Shown: positions 1 to 9,300 of the stretch, piece by piece
How positions within the stretch are numbered: position 1 is the stretch's first letter
Layout: every line of letters begins with the position of its first letter
Assembly (NCBI GenBank): GCA_937927725.1
Contig: CALBSE010000008.1
Span: forward strand, 124,001-188,000
Direction of reading: 5' to 3'
Source: an uncultured Actinomycetes bacterium
GTDB lineage: Bacteria > Actinomycetota > Acidimicrobiia > Acidimicrobiales > Acidimicrobilacustridaceae
Length of the DNA: 64,000 nt
Notes under the pieces: model-generated
The model's input: only the letters and a program-made list of their open reading frames with translations
Database searches by the model: none
What the model was told of the DNA's origin: nothing
Program-made: the position numbers and the translations under genes

Positions 1-607
1 CAAGCCCTTTCGCGAGATTCACCAGCGTGACATCCCGCAAATAGCTCGGGGTCGTGAACCCATGAGCCATGAGTCCGTCGGCGACCTCGCCGGCAACGCT
101 GGTCATAGCCGGCCCAACCGCAGCCACAAAGATGCGCGGGTCACCACATTCGCTCGGCCCCTGGTTAAACATCGGCGTCATCAATGTGTGTCGGTAGTAC
201 TCACCGCGGAACTCAAGTGGCGTCCCTCCGTTCCATGATTCCCAGATTGCACGAATGGCAAGAACGAACTCACGCATTCGAGCAGCGGGGTCCGACCATG
301 GCATCGAGAACCGCTTGGTGATGTGGGGTTTGATCTGGCTGCCAAGCCCGAGAATGAAACGGCCATTGGAAAGGCGGTTGATGTCGTTGGCGATGACCGC
401 CGCGTTCATGGGATTTCGGGCAAACGCCACCGCAATACCGGTGATGAGATCGACTCGCTCGGTCGCAGCAGCCCCCAAAGCCAGCGGCAGAAACGGGTCG
501 TGGGAGATCTCAACCGAAACCGCTCCATCGAAACCGGCGTCCTCGGCCTGCCGTATTGCGGTTGCTGCCTCGGCCAAGTTGCCATTGATGATTGCATCGG
601 TCTTCAT
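1..607 (-). CDS. LLM-class F420-dependent oxidoreductase (3' end outside window)
   Basis: The gene runs off the left edge, so only the N-terminal 202 residues are visible. The start is the ATG at 607, beginning MKTDAIINGNLAEAA. The pattern of early beta/alpha repeats (AEDAGFDGAVSVE, VDLITGIAVAFARNPM, LSNGRFILGLG) and the later GDPRIFVAAVGPAM and VADGLMAHGF stretches are typical of luciferase-like F420 enzymes of the TIGR03617 type. Such enzymes transfer hydride between reduced F420 and small organic substrates; the substrate cannot be told from sequence. It is divergent from the acyl-CoA dehydrogenase gene at 700, with a 92-bp shared upstream region. A weak -10 (CAGAAT) lies just before the start. 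Confidence 0.85.
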   Translation of the reverse strand, partial: MKTDAIINGNLAEAATAIRQAEDAGFDGAVSVEISHDPFLPLALGAAATERVDLITGIAVAFARNPMNAAVIANDINRLSNGRFILGLGSQIKPHITKRFSMPWSDPAARMREFVLAIRAIWESWNGGTPLEFRGEYYRHTLMTPMFNQGPSECGDPRIFVAAVGPAMTSVAGEVADGLMAHGFTTPSYLRDVTLVNLAKGL

Positions 608-699
608 CTCGCCATTCTGACCGCTCGCCCACATAGGTGCGGTTGCTGGTGGGTGGATACGCTGCCGCAGTCACACTTCCCTCTTTGGAGCGCACCCGA

Positions 700-2856
700 A
701 TGTCGATCGCCATCACCGAAGACCACCGCACACTGGCTGACGTCACCGCGGATTTCCTCGAACGCCACAATTCACGAGGCGCGGCTCGAGAACTCCTCGA
801 AGCCAAGGTCGAGGCCATGCCCTCTTTCTGGTCTGCCCTTGCAGAACTCGGATGGTTGGGCCTGCACATTCCCGAAGAATGCGGCGGCTCCGGGTTTGGA
901 ATGCCTGAACTTGTTGTTGTTGTCGAACAGATGGGCGCGGGACTTGCTCCAGGTCCGTTCGTTTCCACTGTCATTGCCAGTGCCGCTCTCGCCGCAGAAG
1001 CACCCGGTGATATCGCAGCTCGACTTCTTCCGGGACTCGCAGACGGAAGCGTCGTTGCCGGCATCGGGTTCGGCGATCCTCTCTCTGCAACGTCGAACAC
1101 CATCACCGGCACTGCACGCAGCGTCCTCAGCGCAACACTTGCAAACCTCATTGTGGTGACGGTCGGCGATGATCTCGCGATCGTTGATGCAACGGCAAAG
1201 GGCGTCGACATCCGCACGATGACCAATCTCGACCCCACCCGTCGTAGCGCACAGGTCACCTTCGATGGCGCTGAAGCGATCATCATCCCGGGCGGCGCTC
1301 AGGCCCTTCTTGATTACGCGCGCCTCCTTCTTGCCGCCGAAGCAACTGGTGTGGCGCGCGCAACCACCGATATGGCCGCCGACTACGCCCGCGAGCGTCA
1401 GCAGTTCGGCCGAGCGATCGCCATGTTCCAAGCGGTGAAGCATCACTGCGCCAACATGCTCGTCGAAACCGAAATCGCAACCGCCGAGGTCTGGGACGCA
1501 GCTCGTGCTGCTTCGGCCGGAGGCGAGCAGTTCTCGTATGCCGCGGCGATGGCAGCAGCCACCGCCGCCCATGCTGGTGATCGGAATGCCCAGCTCAATA
1601 TTCAGGTCCACGGTGGAATCGGTTTCACGTGGGAACACGATGCCCATCTCTATCTGCGACGTGCACTCGCAATTGAGGCACTCGTCGACGCGGAAGCAGC
1701 GGCAGTTGACGTCACAAACCTTCTTCGCAAAGACGTGAAAATTGTGCGCGCGGTTGAGCTTCCACCTGAAGCTGAAGCATTTCGCGCCGAAGCACGCGCT
1801 GCCATCGAAGCAGTCAAGGATCTCGACGGCAATAAACGCGTTCGCGCTCTCGTTGCCTCGGGCTACGCCGTTCCGCACTGGCCCAAGCCATGGGGCCGCG
1901 CCGCAAGTGCGATTGAGCAGCTCGTCATCGAAGAAGAATTCAATCGTGCGGGAGTGAAACGACCCAGTTACCAAATCACTGGATGGGTCATCCTCACACT
2001 CACCCAGCATTCCAATGACGACCAACTCGCCCGCTGGATCATGCCTGCCCTTAATCAGGAACTCATCTGGTGTCAGCTCTTCAGCGAGCCCGACGCCGGT
2101 TCCGATGCTGCTGGTGTGAAGACCAAGGCCACACGCGTTGATGGTGGATGGCTCATCAATGGCCAGAAGGTTTGGACCACAGGCGCACACCTCGCGTCGT
2201 TTGGCCTCATCACCGTTCGCACTAACCCGGATGTGCCGAAGCATCAGGGCATCACGTGCATGGTCGTCGACATGCACGCCGAAGGTGTCGAGATTCGCCC
2301 GCTGCGCATGGTCAACGGTGGCGCTGAATTCAACGAGGTCTTCTTCAACGATGTCTTCGTTCCCGATGACGATGTAGTAGGCCCCGTCGACGGCGGTTGG
2401 ACCGTTGCTCGCGGAACCCTTGGAAATGAAAGTGTGAGCATCGGCAGTGGCGACGGCGCGATGGTTATTCCTCCGGCATCGTTCCTTGCGCCATTTGATG
2501 CACATCCCGATCGACTCTCCGGCGGCGCTGGTCGGATCGGTCGTGCCACTGCTCGATCGCAAGCGGCCGAAACCCTCAACGTGCGCAGCGCGCAGCGAGC
2601 CGTTGCCGGCGGTGAACCCGGCCCAGAAGGCGCCGTCACCAAGCTCCTCCTTTCGGAGAACGCCGAGGAAGCCGCGGCGATTCTCTTTGAACTCGCTGGC
2701 CCCGTTGGCGTGTACATCGAGGACGAAGGCTTCATGGGCGGCACGTTGCAACTCATGCACCGCGCGCTTGCCATCGCCGGTGGAACCTCAGAAATCAAGC
2801 GCAACCAAATCGGCGAGCGCATTCTGGGACTTCCTCGCGATCCGCTGATCAACTAA
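700..2856 (+). CDS. Fused acyl-CoA dehydrogenase with two ACAD halves
   Basis: This 718-residue protein carries two acyl-CoA dehydrogenase modules in one chain, about twice the usual 380-400 residues. The first half (about 1-345) ends with YARERQQFGRAIAMFQAVKH and IQVHGGIGFTWEHD, both C-terminal ACAD signatures. The second half starts near residue 355 and contains the FAD/substrate motif LFSEPDAGSDAAG and the ending AGGTSEIKRNQIGERILGLP. Single-chain double ACADs are known in actinobacteria (for example FadE34 of cholesterol side-chain degradation), where only one half needs to bind FAD, much like an alpha2beta2 heterotetramer. The chosen ATG at 700 has GGAG about 9 nt upstream; a longer frame from 637 has no such site. 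The acyl-CoA substrate is unknown; steroid or branched-chain acyl-CoA is an inference. Confidence 0.9.
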   Translation: MSIAITEDHRTLADVTADFLERHNSRGAARELLEAKVEAMPSFWSALAELGWLGLHIPEECGGSGFGMPELVVVVEQMGAGLAPGPFVSTVIASAALAAEAPGDIAARLLPGLADGSVVAGIGFGDPLSATSNTITGTARSVLSATLANLIVVTVGDDLAIVDATAKGVDIRTMTNLDPTRRSAQVTFDGAEAIIIPGGAQALLDYARLLLAAEATGVARATTDMAADYARERQQFGRAIAMFQAVKHHCANMLVETEIATAEVWDAARAASAGGEQFSYAAAMAAATAAHAGDRNAQLNIQVHGGIGFTWEHDAHLYLRRALAIEALVDAEAAAVDVTNLLRKDVKIVRAVELPPEAEAFRAEARAAIEAVKDLDGNKRVRALVASGYAVPHWPKPWGRAASAIEQLVIEEEFNRAGVKRPSYQITGWVILTLTQHSNDDQLARWIMPALNQELIWCQLFSEPDAGSDAAGVKTKATRVDGGWLINGQKVWTTGAHLASFGLITVRTNPDVPKHQGITCMVVDMHAEGVEIRPLRMVNGGAEFNEVFFNDVFVPDDDVVGPVDGGWTVARGTLGNESVSIGSGDGAMVIPPASFLAPFDAHPDRLSGGAGRIGRATARSQAAETLNVRSAQRAVAGGEPGPEGAVTKLLLSENAEEAAAILFELAGPVGVYIEDEGFMGGTLQLMHRALAIAGGTSEIKRNQIGERILGLPRDPLIN

Positions 2857-2887
2857 CCATTCGCGCCAAGACGAAGTACTCGCGTGT

Positions 2888-3730
2888 TCAGTCCCAAGGC
2901 GCCCAGGTGCTTTTGGGGTGAACAAACGCGACATCGTTCACGTACCCGTTGCCCTTGACGACGGTTTGCAAATAACTCTGAGTCTGATGCGTTCGAGTGA
3001 ACTCTCGTTGCCAAGCGGCGAGGTCGACGGACGACGACGAGGTCCACGCATCGTTCATCACGAAGCGAGCTTCGTAGCCAAGATTGGCCATTGTTGAGAT
3101 TGTTCCGTTGATATCTGTCATGCGCTCTTCAAGTTCAACGAAGAGCACAGGGTAGTCTCGTTGGATCGTTTGCAGCGCGCCCTTGATAACTGCGTCCTCG
3201 TGGCCCTCAACATCGATCTTGATGAAACGGACATCGGTGAAACCCATTTCGTCGATGCGCTTTGTTCGCACGGAATGGGAACCTGCCCCCTCGACACCAG
3301 GAACAATCGATGCTGTCCCTTCGGATCCGACACTGAGATCTTGAAGAACCAGTTCGGCAGTGCCCTCAACATCGGAGACTGCGAATTCGTGCACTGTCAC
3401 GTTTGAAGCAACCCCCCGACGGAGAACTGCCGCGACTGCCGGGTTCGGCTCAAATGACTGAACATCGCGAACACGCTTTGAAAGCCAATACGTCCATGGC
3501 CCGTACCAGGTGCCAACGTCAATCGCTGTGCCAGAGGGGTCGCAGCGATCGATGATGCCTCGCATCTCGGGCTCAGCTCGAAGATGAAGGCGAGCAACAA
3601 CGGGATGAAATGCGGATTTGGGCACAATCGACGTCGCAACTGAGAGCAGCTTTGTGGGCAGGCCTCGCCGGTAGTCGACTGATTGATCTCCCATGGTGAA
3701 CTCTGCCCCGAATCCTCGTGCATTCACCAC
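2888..3730 (-). CDS. FkbM family SAM-dependent methyltransferase
   Basis: The 280-residue product has the FkbM layout: a Rossmann SAM site at IDVGTWYGPWTYWL, an acidic strand end in SFEPNPAVAAVL, and the family motif FIKIDVEGHEDAVIKGA followed by PVLFVELEERM. FkbM enzymes O-methylate sugars or polyketides; next to the glycosyltransferases downstream a sugar of a surface glycan is the likely target (inference). The start is GTG at 3730, with a second GTG directly after it and ATG further in, so the N-terminus is not firmly set. It is divergent from the second methyltransferase gene with 49 bp between start codons and converges on the acyl-CoA dehydrogenase gene. Confidence 0.85.
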   Translation of the reverse strand: MVNARGFGAEFTMGDQSVDYRRGLPTKLLSVATSIVPKSAFHPVVARLHLRAEPEMRGIIDRCDPSGTAIDVGTWYGPWTYWLSKRVRDVQSFEPNPAVAAVLRRGVASNVTVHEFAVSDVEGTAELVLQDLSVGSEGTASIVPGVEGAGSHSVRTKRIDEMGFTDVRFIKIDVEGHEDAVIKGALQTIQRDYPVLFVELEERMTDINGTISTMANLGYEARFVMNDAWTSSSSVDLAAWQREFTRTHQTQSYLQTVVKGNGYVNDVAFVHPKSTWAPWD

Positions 3731-3767
3731 AGTGAAAGCACGGTCGAGAGTAGTGGATTTGCGACGG

Positions 3768-3773
3768 TATCCT
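3768..3773 (+). promoter_or_regulatory. Candidate leaderless -10 (TATCCT)
   Basis: TATCCT ends 6 nt before the ATG at 3780 of the methyltransferase gene, so a transcript would begin at or next to the start codon. There is no Shine-Dalgarno sequence in this space. Confidence 0.5.
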
Positions 3774-3779
3774 CAGCGA

Positions 3780-4391
3780 ATGTCATTTCGGGATGCAATC
3801 GGAAGAGTCGTCTCTCATCCCACAGTAAACGACATCCAGACACGACTCTTGGGTCGGAGTCGTGTCGAAGCGCATCTAGCCCCGGTCGCTGCAGGCACCT
3901 TCGCAACAATGTCGCTTGGCACTGTGGTGGACATCGGCGGCGGAACTGCGCGTAGTCGATCTATGTGGCCCGCAGGATGGACGTACTACAGCATCGATCC
4001 CGACGCTCGAGTCCTTGAAGTCGAACCAACAGACAAACCGATTGAACGACTTGTGGGCGATGCAGCGGCACTCCCACTCCCCGACAACAGTGCGGATGTG
4101 GTGTTGATGCAGTGCGTTTCACACCACCTTGATGATTCCATCTGGCCGGTATCGCTTGCCGAAGCTCGTCGTGTTTTGAAGCCTGGTGGTTCATTCATTT
4201 TTCTTGACGGTGTTTGGCGCAGGCGCCGCTGGTTCTCCCGTGTCTTCTGGAAACTCGATGCTGGGCACCATCCACGCACCTCTGAGCAGCTCGAACGTGC
4301 CATCGCGAAAGAATTTCAGGTAGTCGAGACCGACCGTTTCAATGTCGTCCACCACTCGATCCTTGTCACCGCCAAGCCTGCTCAAAAGTAG
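3780..4391 (+). CDS. Class I SAM-dependent methyltransferase (Methyltransf_11 type)
   Basis: A 203-residue protein with the SAM-binding glycine loop VVDIGGGTARS, acidic residue at YYSIDPDARVLE, the GDAAALPLPDNSADVV segment and the post-motif LAEARRVLKPGGSFIFLDGV, all standard for small-molecule class I methyltransferases. The ATG at 3780 is preferred over an upstream frame at 3693 because the latter overlaps the divergent FkbM gene and a TATCCT -10 lies 6 nt before 3780. It is followed by two glycosyltransferases and a very large GT-C enzyme on the same strand, so modification of a cell-surface polysaccharide or lipid-linked glycan is likely, but the acceptor is not known. Confidence 0.85.
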   Translation: MSFRDAIGRVVSHPTVNDIQTRLLGRSRVEAHLAPVAAGTFATMSLGTVVDIGGGTARSRSMWPAGWTYYSIDPDARVLEVEPTDKPIERLVGDAAALPLPDNSADVVLMQCVSHHLDDSIWPVSLAEARRVLKPGGSFIFLDGVWRRRRWFSRVFWKLDAGHHPRTSEQLERAIAKEFQVVETDRFNVVHHSILVTAKPAQK

Positions 4392-4453
4392 AGGCCCTCA
4401 CCGCTGGAGTCGTTTTCACCACGGAGCCCTCTAATCCTCCATGAGAAATCACT

Positions 4454-4459
4454 TACACT
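4454..4459 (+). promoter_or_regulatory. Candidate leaderless -10 (TACACT)
   Basis: TACACT ends 7 nt before the GTG at 4467 of the GT2 gene. The GAAAGG directly abutting the GTG is too close to work as a ribosome binding site, which supports leaderless initiation. Confidence 0.5.
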
Positions 4460-4466
4460 CGAAAGG

Positions 4467-5240
4467 GTGGGGGCCGAGCGAAGCATCATCATCCCGATGT
4501 TTAACGAAGCTCGAGCATTGCCCAACACGCTCGCTGAACTTACGAAGTACTTTGCAGACGCTCATACGGAAATCATCCTTGTCGACGATGGCAGCACGGA
4601 CGACACTGCAGGACTCGCAGAACACCTCACCCGGGGTGATGATCGGGTCGAGATCGTCCGTCTCCCAAAAAATCTCGGCAAGGGAGCCGCACTGCGGGCC
4701 GGCGTTGCACGCTCATCTGCCGATGCAGTCCTCTTCATGGACGCGGACCTCTCAACTTCCCTTGAACACGTCCATGAATTTCTTCACCGACTCTCTTCGT
4801 TCGACATCGTGATCGGTTCGCGAAGTGTGCCTGGCTCTGTCGTGAAACGATCGAATCCACTGCGGACACTCATGGGTCGCTCATTCAACCAACTCATGCG
4901 CGTGGCGACTGACCTCCACATTCACGACTCGCAGTGCGGATTCAAGGCATTCCGCGGCGATGTCGCCCGTCTACTTTTTACGCTTTCGGTAAATAATCGG
5001 TTCGCGTTCGATCCTGAGATATTGCGTCTCGGAGTTGCTCTCGGGTATTCAATCGATGAAGTTCCCGTTACGTGGGTCGCTAGTGACCACTCAGCAGTTC
5101 GCCCCGTGCGCGATTCCCTCCGCACAGCAGTTGACCTCATCCCGATTCGCGTTCGCACCCGTGCTTCTCGCGTGCAAGCTCTCGCCTCCCGGTGCGGGCT
5201 TCCGGTTCCCGCACCGATCACTTCCTCGCCCGATCACTAG
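4467..5240 (+). CDS. Family 2 glycosyltransferase, polyprenyl-phosphate sugar synthase type
   Basis: The 257-residue product is a GT-A fold enzyme: SIIIPMFNEARALPNTL at the N-terminus, the nucleotide/metal motif ILVDDGSTDDTAG, the acceptor-loop motif LFMDADLSTS (DxD), and SQCGFKAFRGDVA. This pattern matches dolichyl/polyprenyl-phosphate glucose or mannose synthases, which move a sugar from a nucleotide donor to a lipid phosphate at the inner face of the membrane. It has no C-terminal membrane segments, so it is the soluble short form. It lies 15 bp before the GT4 gene and two genes before the AftD-like GT-C enzyme. GT-C enzymes use lipid-phosphate sugars, so this protein could supply the donor (inference). 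GTG start. Confidence 0.88.
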   Translation: MGAERSIIIPMFNEARALPNTLAELTKYFADAHTEIILVDDGSTDDTAGLAEHLTRGDDRVEIVRLPKNLGKGAALRAGVARSSADAVLFMDADLSTSLEHVHEFLHRLSSFDIVIGSRSVPGSVVKRSNPLRTLMGRSFNQLMRVATDLHIHDSQCGFKAFRGDVARLLFTLSVNNRFAFDPEILRLGVALGYSIDEVPVTWVASDHSAVRPVRDSLRTAVDLIPIRVRTRASRVQALASRCGLPVPAPITSSPDH

Positions 5241-5255
5241 AGACTCGACTGAAAC

Positions 5256-6311
5256 GTGCGGATTGTTTTTCTCGCGTGGCGTGACACCGCCCATCCACAA
5301 GCTGGTGGATCCGAAGTCGTCATCGATCAACTCGCTTCAAGGCTCGCTGAACGGGGTCACGAGGTTCAGTTGCTCCACGGGGGACCGTCGGGGGAACACA
5401 CGTACCGCAGCACCAGAATCGGCGGCAACTACACGCAGTACTTGCGCGCTCCCTTCGCGTTTTTCCGCCGCGCCAAAGGCAGCGACGTTGTCGTCGACGT
5501 CGAAAACGGCCTCCCCTACTTCGCACCATTGTGGCAACGAACCCCTGTCATCGGCTTGGTTCATCACATCCACACCGAACAATGGGGAATGCAATTTCCC
5601 GAGCCAATCGCTGCGATCGGGCGTTGGCTCGAAGGTCGACTCATGCCTCGCGTGTATCGCCGGACACCGTTCGTTTCAGTTTCGCCGTCGACAACAGATG
5701 GATTGGCCAACCTCGGCATCAACCCAGAAAACGTCACGACCATCGAGATGGGGCTGGATTTCGAACCGCTTGAACCCGCACCTTCGGAAGAGCCGAGGTT
5801 TCTCGTGCTCAGTCGCCTCGTCCCCCACAAACGAGTGGAACTCGCCCTCAAAATGTGGAACTCCGTCCGGCCTGCGACCGGCGGCAAGCTCGTCATCGTT
5901 GGCGACGGCCCTGAACTCGGCAACCTCCGCGCTCTGGCTGGTCCTGATGTGGAGTTCACTGGATGGGTGGATGAAGACCGCAAGCGAACCGAACTCTCCC
6001 AGGCTTGGCTGTTGATTCATCCTGCACACCACGAAGGCTGGGGCACCGTGGTGATGGAAGCAGCAGCGGCTTCAGTTCCGACAATCGCTTTCAACGTTGC
6101 CGGAGTTCGAGACTCCGTCGAGAACGGAGTCTCGGGATATCTGGCAGAAACCGACAATGACTTTGTCTCACAGTGGATCTCACTCACTTCATCGACCGAT
6201 CGCCGAATCGAGATGTCGATAGCAGCAAAGGCCAGAGCAGCAACATTCACGTGGGATCGAGCGGTGGATCTGTTCGAGTCAGTGATTTCGACAACGACCC
6301 GTGGGCGATGA
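5256..6311 (+). CDS. Family 4 glycosyltransferase (GT-B fold)
   Basis: A 351-residue GT-B protein. The N-terminal domain begins MRIVFLAWRDTAHPQAGGSE, the glycine-rich loop and SE of GT4 acceptor domains. The C-terminal domain holds FLVLSRLVPHKRVELAL, VIVGDGPELGNL, and the donor-binding EX7E-type region IHPAHHEGWGTVVMEAAAA. It probably adds a hexose to a growing surface glycan or lipid. The start is GTG at 5256, 15 bp after the GT2 stop. Its 3' end overlaps the longest start of the AftD-like gene by 11 bp, which indicates one operon. Confidence 0.88.
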   Translation: MRIVFLAWRDTAHPQAGGSEVVIDQLASRLAERGHEVQLLHGGPSGEHTYRSTRIGGNYTQYLRAPFAFFRRAKGSDVVVDVENGLPYFAPLWQRTPVIGLVHHIHTEQWGMQFPEPIAAIGRWLEGRLMPRVYRRTPFVSVSPSTTDGLANLGINPENVTTIEMGLDFEPLEPAPSEEPRFLVLSRLVPHKRVELALKMWNSVRPATGGKLVIVGDGPELGNLRALAGPDVEFTGWVDEDRKRTELSQAWLLIHPAHHEGWGTVVMEAAAASVPTIAFNVAGVRDSVENGVSGYLAETDNDFVSQWISLTSSTDRRIEMSIAAKARAATFTWDRAVDLFESVISTTTRGR

Positions 6312-9300
6312 TGAGGCCTTCAGTCCAAACAACATGACTTCACCCACCGACACCGCTCGAAAAGTTGCGGACGAAACTTCAGCTGATTCACCGACTCCGA
6401 CAACGTGGATCGCTTTCGCAACGCTCCCGATCCTCATCGGAGCGTTCCTCCAGCGATTCGGCGAGATTGTGTACCTCACACGCCTTGATCGAATCCTCGA
6501 TCCTTTCACGATGGCCGCGCGCGGATTCGATTTGTGGAATCCGTACTGGGATTTGGGTGCTGTTCAGTTTCAGCAGAACGGCTATTGGTTCCCTTTTGAC
6601 CTTTGGTTCGGACTCGCGAGGTCACTGCACATTCCGCCGTGGATCACCGAACGACTTTTCATCTATTTCTTTGTTTCACTAGCGCTGTGGGGATTCGTTC
6701 GACTCGCTGATGCGTTCAAAATCGGCCGACCCTCCACACGCATCGCCGCAGGACTTGCCTACGCGATTTCACCGGTCATCCTCTCCCGCGTCGGTTGGCA
6801 ATCTCCTTTTGCCATGGGGGCGGTATTTCTTCCATGGGCGTTGTTGCCACTCGTGCGTGCTTCGAAAGAAGGCTCGACCCGAAAGGCGGCGGCAAAATCG
6901 GCGGTCGCTATCGCACTCATGGGTGGAGCAAACGCCGCTGTCGTAATCGCGGTCCTACCGCTTCCCTTGCTCTACCTCCTCACTCGCGCCCGAGGACCCC
7001 GCCGAGCAAGCCTCTTGCGCTGGTGGATTCTCGCCGTCCCAATGGCAACAATGTGGTGGCTTGTGGGCCTTTACCTTTTCGGCAAATTTGGTCCCGATGT
7101 TTTGCAGTACACCGAGTCGGTCAAGGCAACAACAGGTCCAACATCGATTTTCGAGGTGCTCCGAGGAACAGCCGACTGGGTGTCCCGATTACCAGGGGGA
7201 ACCAATCCTTCTGGTTTCGCCCTCACACTTCGTTCAGCCCCAATTCTTGCGACCTCAATTGTCGCGGCCGCCGGAATCACCGGTTTGGCACGTCGAAAAC
7301 TCCCTGAACGAACGTTCCTCGTCACGAGTTTCTTGCTGGGTGTCGCCGCCGTTGGCGGCGGTTTCGGCGGGCTCTTTGGCAGTCCTGCGACGACGCAGTA
7401 CCGATCGTTGCTTGAAGGCTCTCTCAATGCATTCCGCAATGTCTACAAATTCCAGCCCTACATCGCTCTTCCACTTGCTTTCGGCATCGCTCACGTCTTA
7501 GCAGGCCTACTCGAAAACAGTTTCCTCCGAAATCAAGCGATCTTGAAGCGGAGCCTCGCCGCGATCGTGCTCATCGTTCTTGCGCTTGCTTCTTGGCCAC
7601 TTTGGCGAAACTCCCTTACTCGTGGTCCCGGCACTTCGGAGATTCCCAAAGCATGGGTCGACGCGAATGCTTGGTTGTCGCAAAACTCACGAGGCCGCAC
7701 TCTGGTCCTTCCCGGCATTCCCGATGCCGATTTCGACTGGGGCTTTACCGCTCAGATACCAATTGAATGGGGTTCCGATATCACGTGGGCGACACGAAGT
7801 CAGGCCCCACTTGGCGGGCTCGACGTCGTGGAGTATCTCGATGCCACCGAGTCCGCCATCGAACGAGGCGGAGACACTGGACTGATGGAGTACCTCCGAC
7901 GAGGTGGATTTACATCGGTTGTCGTTCCAAACGATCAACGGTCAGAAGCAAATGGCGCTCCCCCGCCCGAGACAGTTCGTAATGCCATGACAGCGAGCGG
8001 ATTTACAGTCACTGCCGCGTTTGGGAATCGCGGGTACGGCTTCGGCGACCTCCAACAAGTGGACATTTACTCGGTGCCCGGTGGTGCCGTCGCGACAACG
8101 TATGCAGCATCTTCAACAACATGGTTGAGCGGAGACATCGCATCGACACTTGCGATCCCTAAGGCCGTCTTCGGCGATCGCCCGTATCTCCTCACTCGAG
8201 ATCGCACCCCATCGCCGCTTGTGCCATCACAGTGGATCATCACCGACGGCAATCAAGCCTCAACCATCGACTACGGACTCAATCGCAACAACAAGAGCTA
8301 CATCCACGATTCAACGAACGACGTCGTTCCCGCCGGACAAGATCCGGCGAGTCGCACCTACCAAAACCTCGACGGCTTCACGTCTGTTACCGCCTCAAGT
8401 GTCGGCCCCGGAATGTTCTCGGCTGATATCCCCGCATTCGATCCCGCAAATATCCTCGACGGCGATTCGAACACATGGTGGGTTCCCCACCGCGACCAAG
8501 TCAACGGATTCGATGCTTGGGGAACGGTTGATCCATTTGTCGACGTCGAATTCACAACGCCGACAGCAATCAATCAACTCAATGTTGCGCTCTACATCGG
8601 CCCGTACGCCACGCTGTCTCCAATTGATGTCACCGTCCAGACAGACGCCGGAAAAGCAACCACCACACTGCTGCCGATTCAAGCCAAGCAATCGCTCAAC
8701 ATCATTCCCGGCGTGACGAAGTCAGTAAAGGTTTCCATCGCCCGCAGTTCCTATTTCGCGGTCGACGACGTCATCGGGATTCGCGAACTGGCTCTTCCAG
8801 GAACCCCCGTCAGTCCCCGACTAGTCGTGCCCAGTCAACTCACGAGCCAATTCTCAACTCCGGGAACTCCCGACCCCGCGTGGGTATTCACGCGCAACCG
8901 TCCGGCGACCTCGCCCATCGTTTCGCTGAACTCTGAACCACAGATCGCACGCGCATTTACGGTTCCGAAAGACGGGACGTTCACGCTCTTTGCTTCTGCT
9001 TCCGCAACAAAGGGTCAGCATCTTCTTCGCTGGCTTGGTACCACGCCAAACTTTTCGATCACTGCCGATTCCACCTGGGGCGAGAATCCAAAAGCGGGCC
9101 CCCGCAACCTCGTTGATCGAGACAGCACCACCCATTGGCGCAGCGGAAATGACATCACCGAAGCCGGCGGCAGCGCACTCATCGATATGAAATGGACTGA
9201 GCCGAGAACAATTTCGTCACTCGTACTGGTCCGCGACACAGGTGAAGCAATGCCCCGCGAAGTCATTCTCTACGCCGGTGCCGATGCACGTCGTGCTCCC

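Noticed and set aside
772..2760. A 662-codon minus-strand frame inside the acyl-CoA dehydrogenase gene
   Set aside because: It is the antisense of a well-matched double ACAD, Cys/His-rich and without family similarity; a by-product of high GC codon use.
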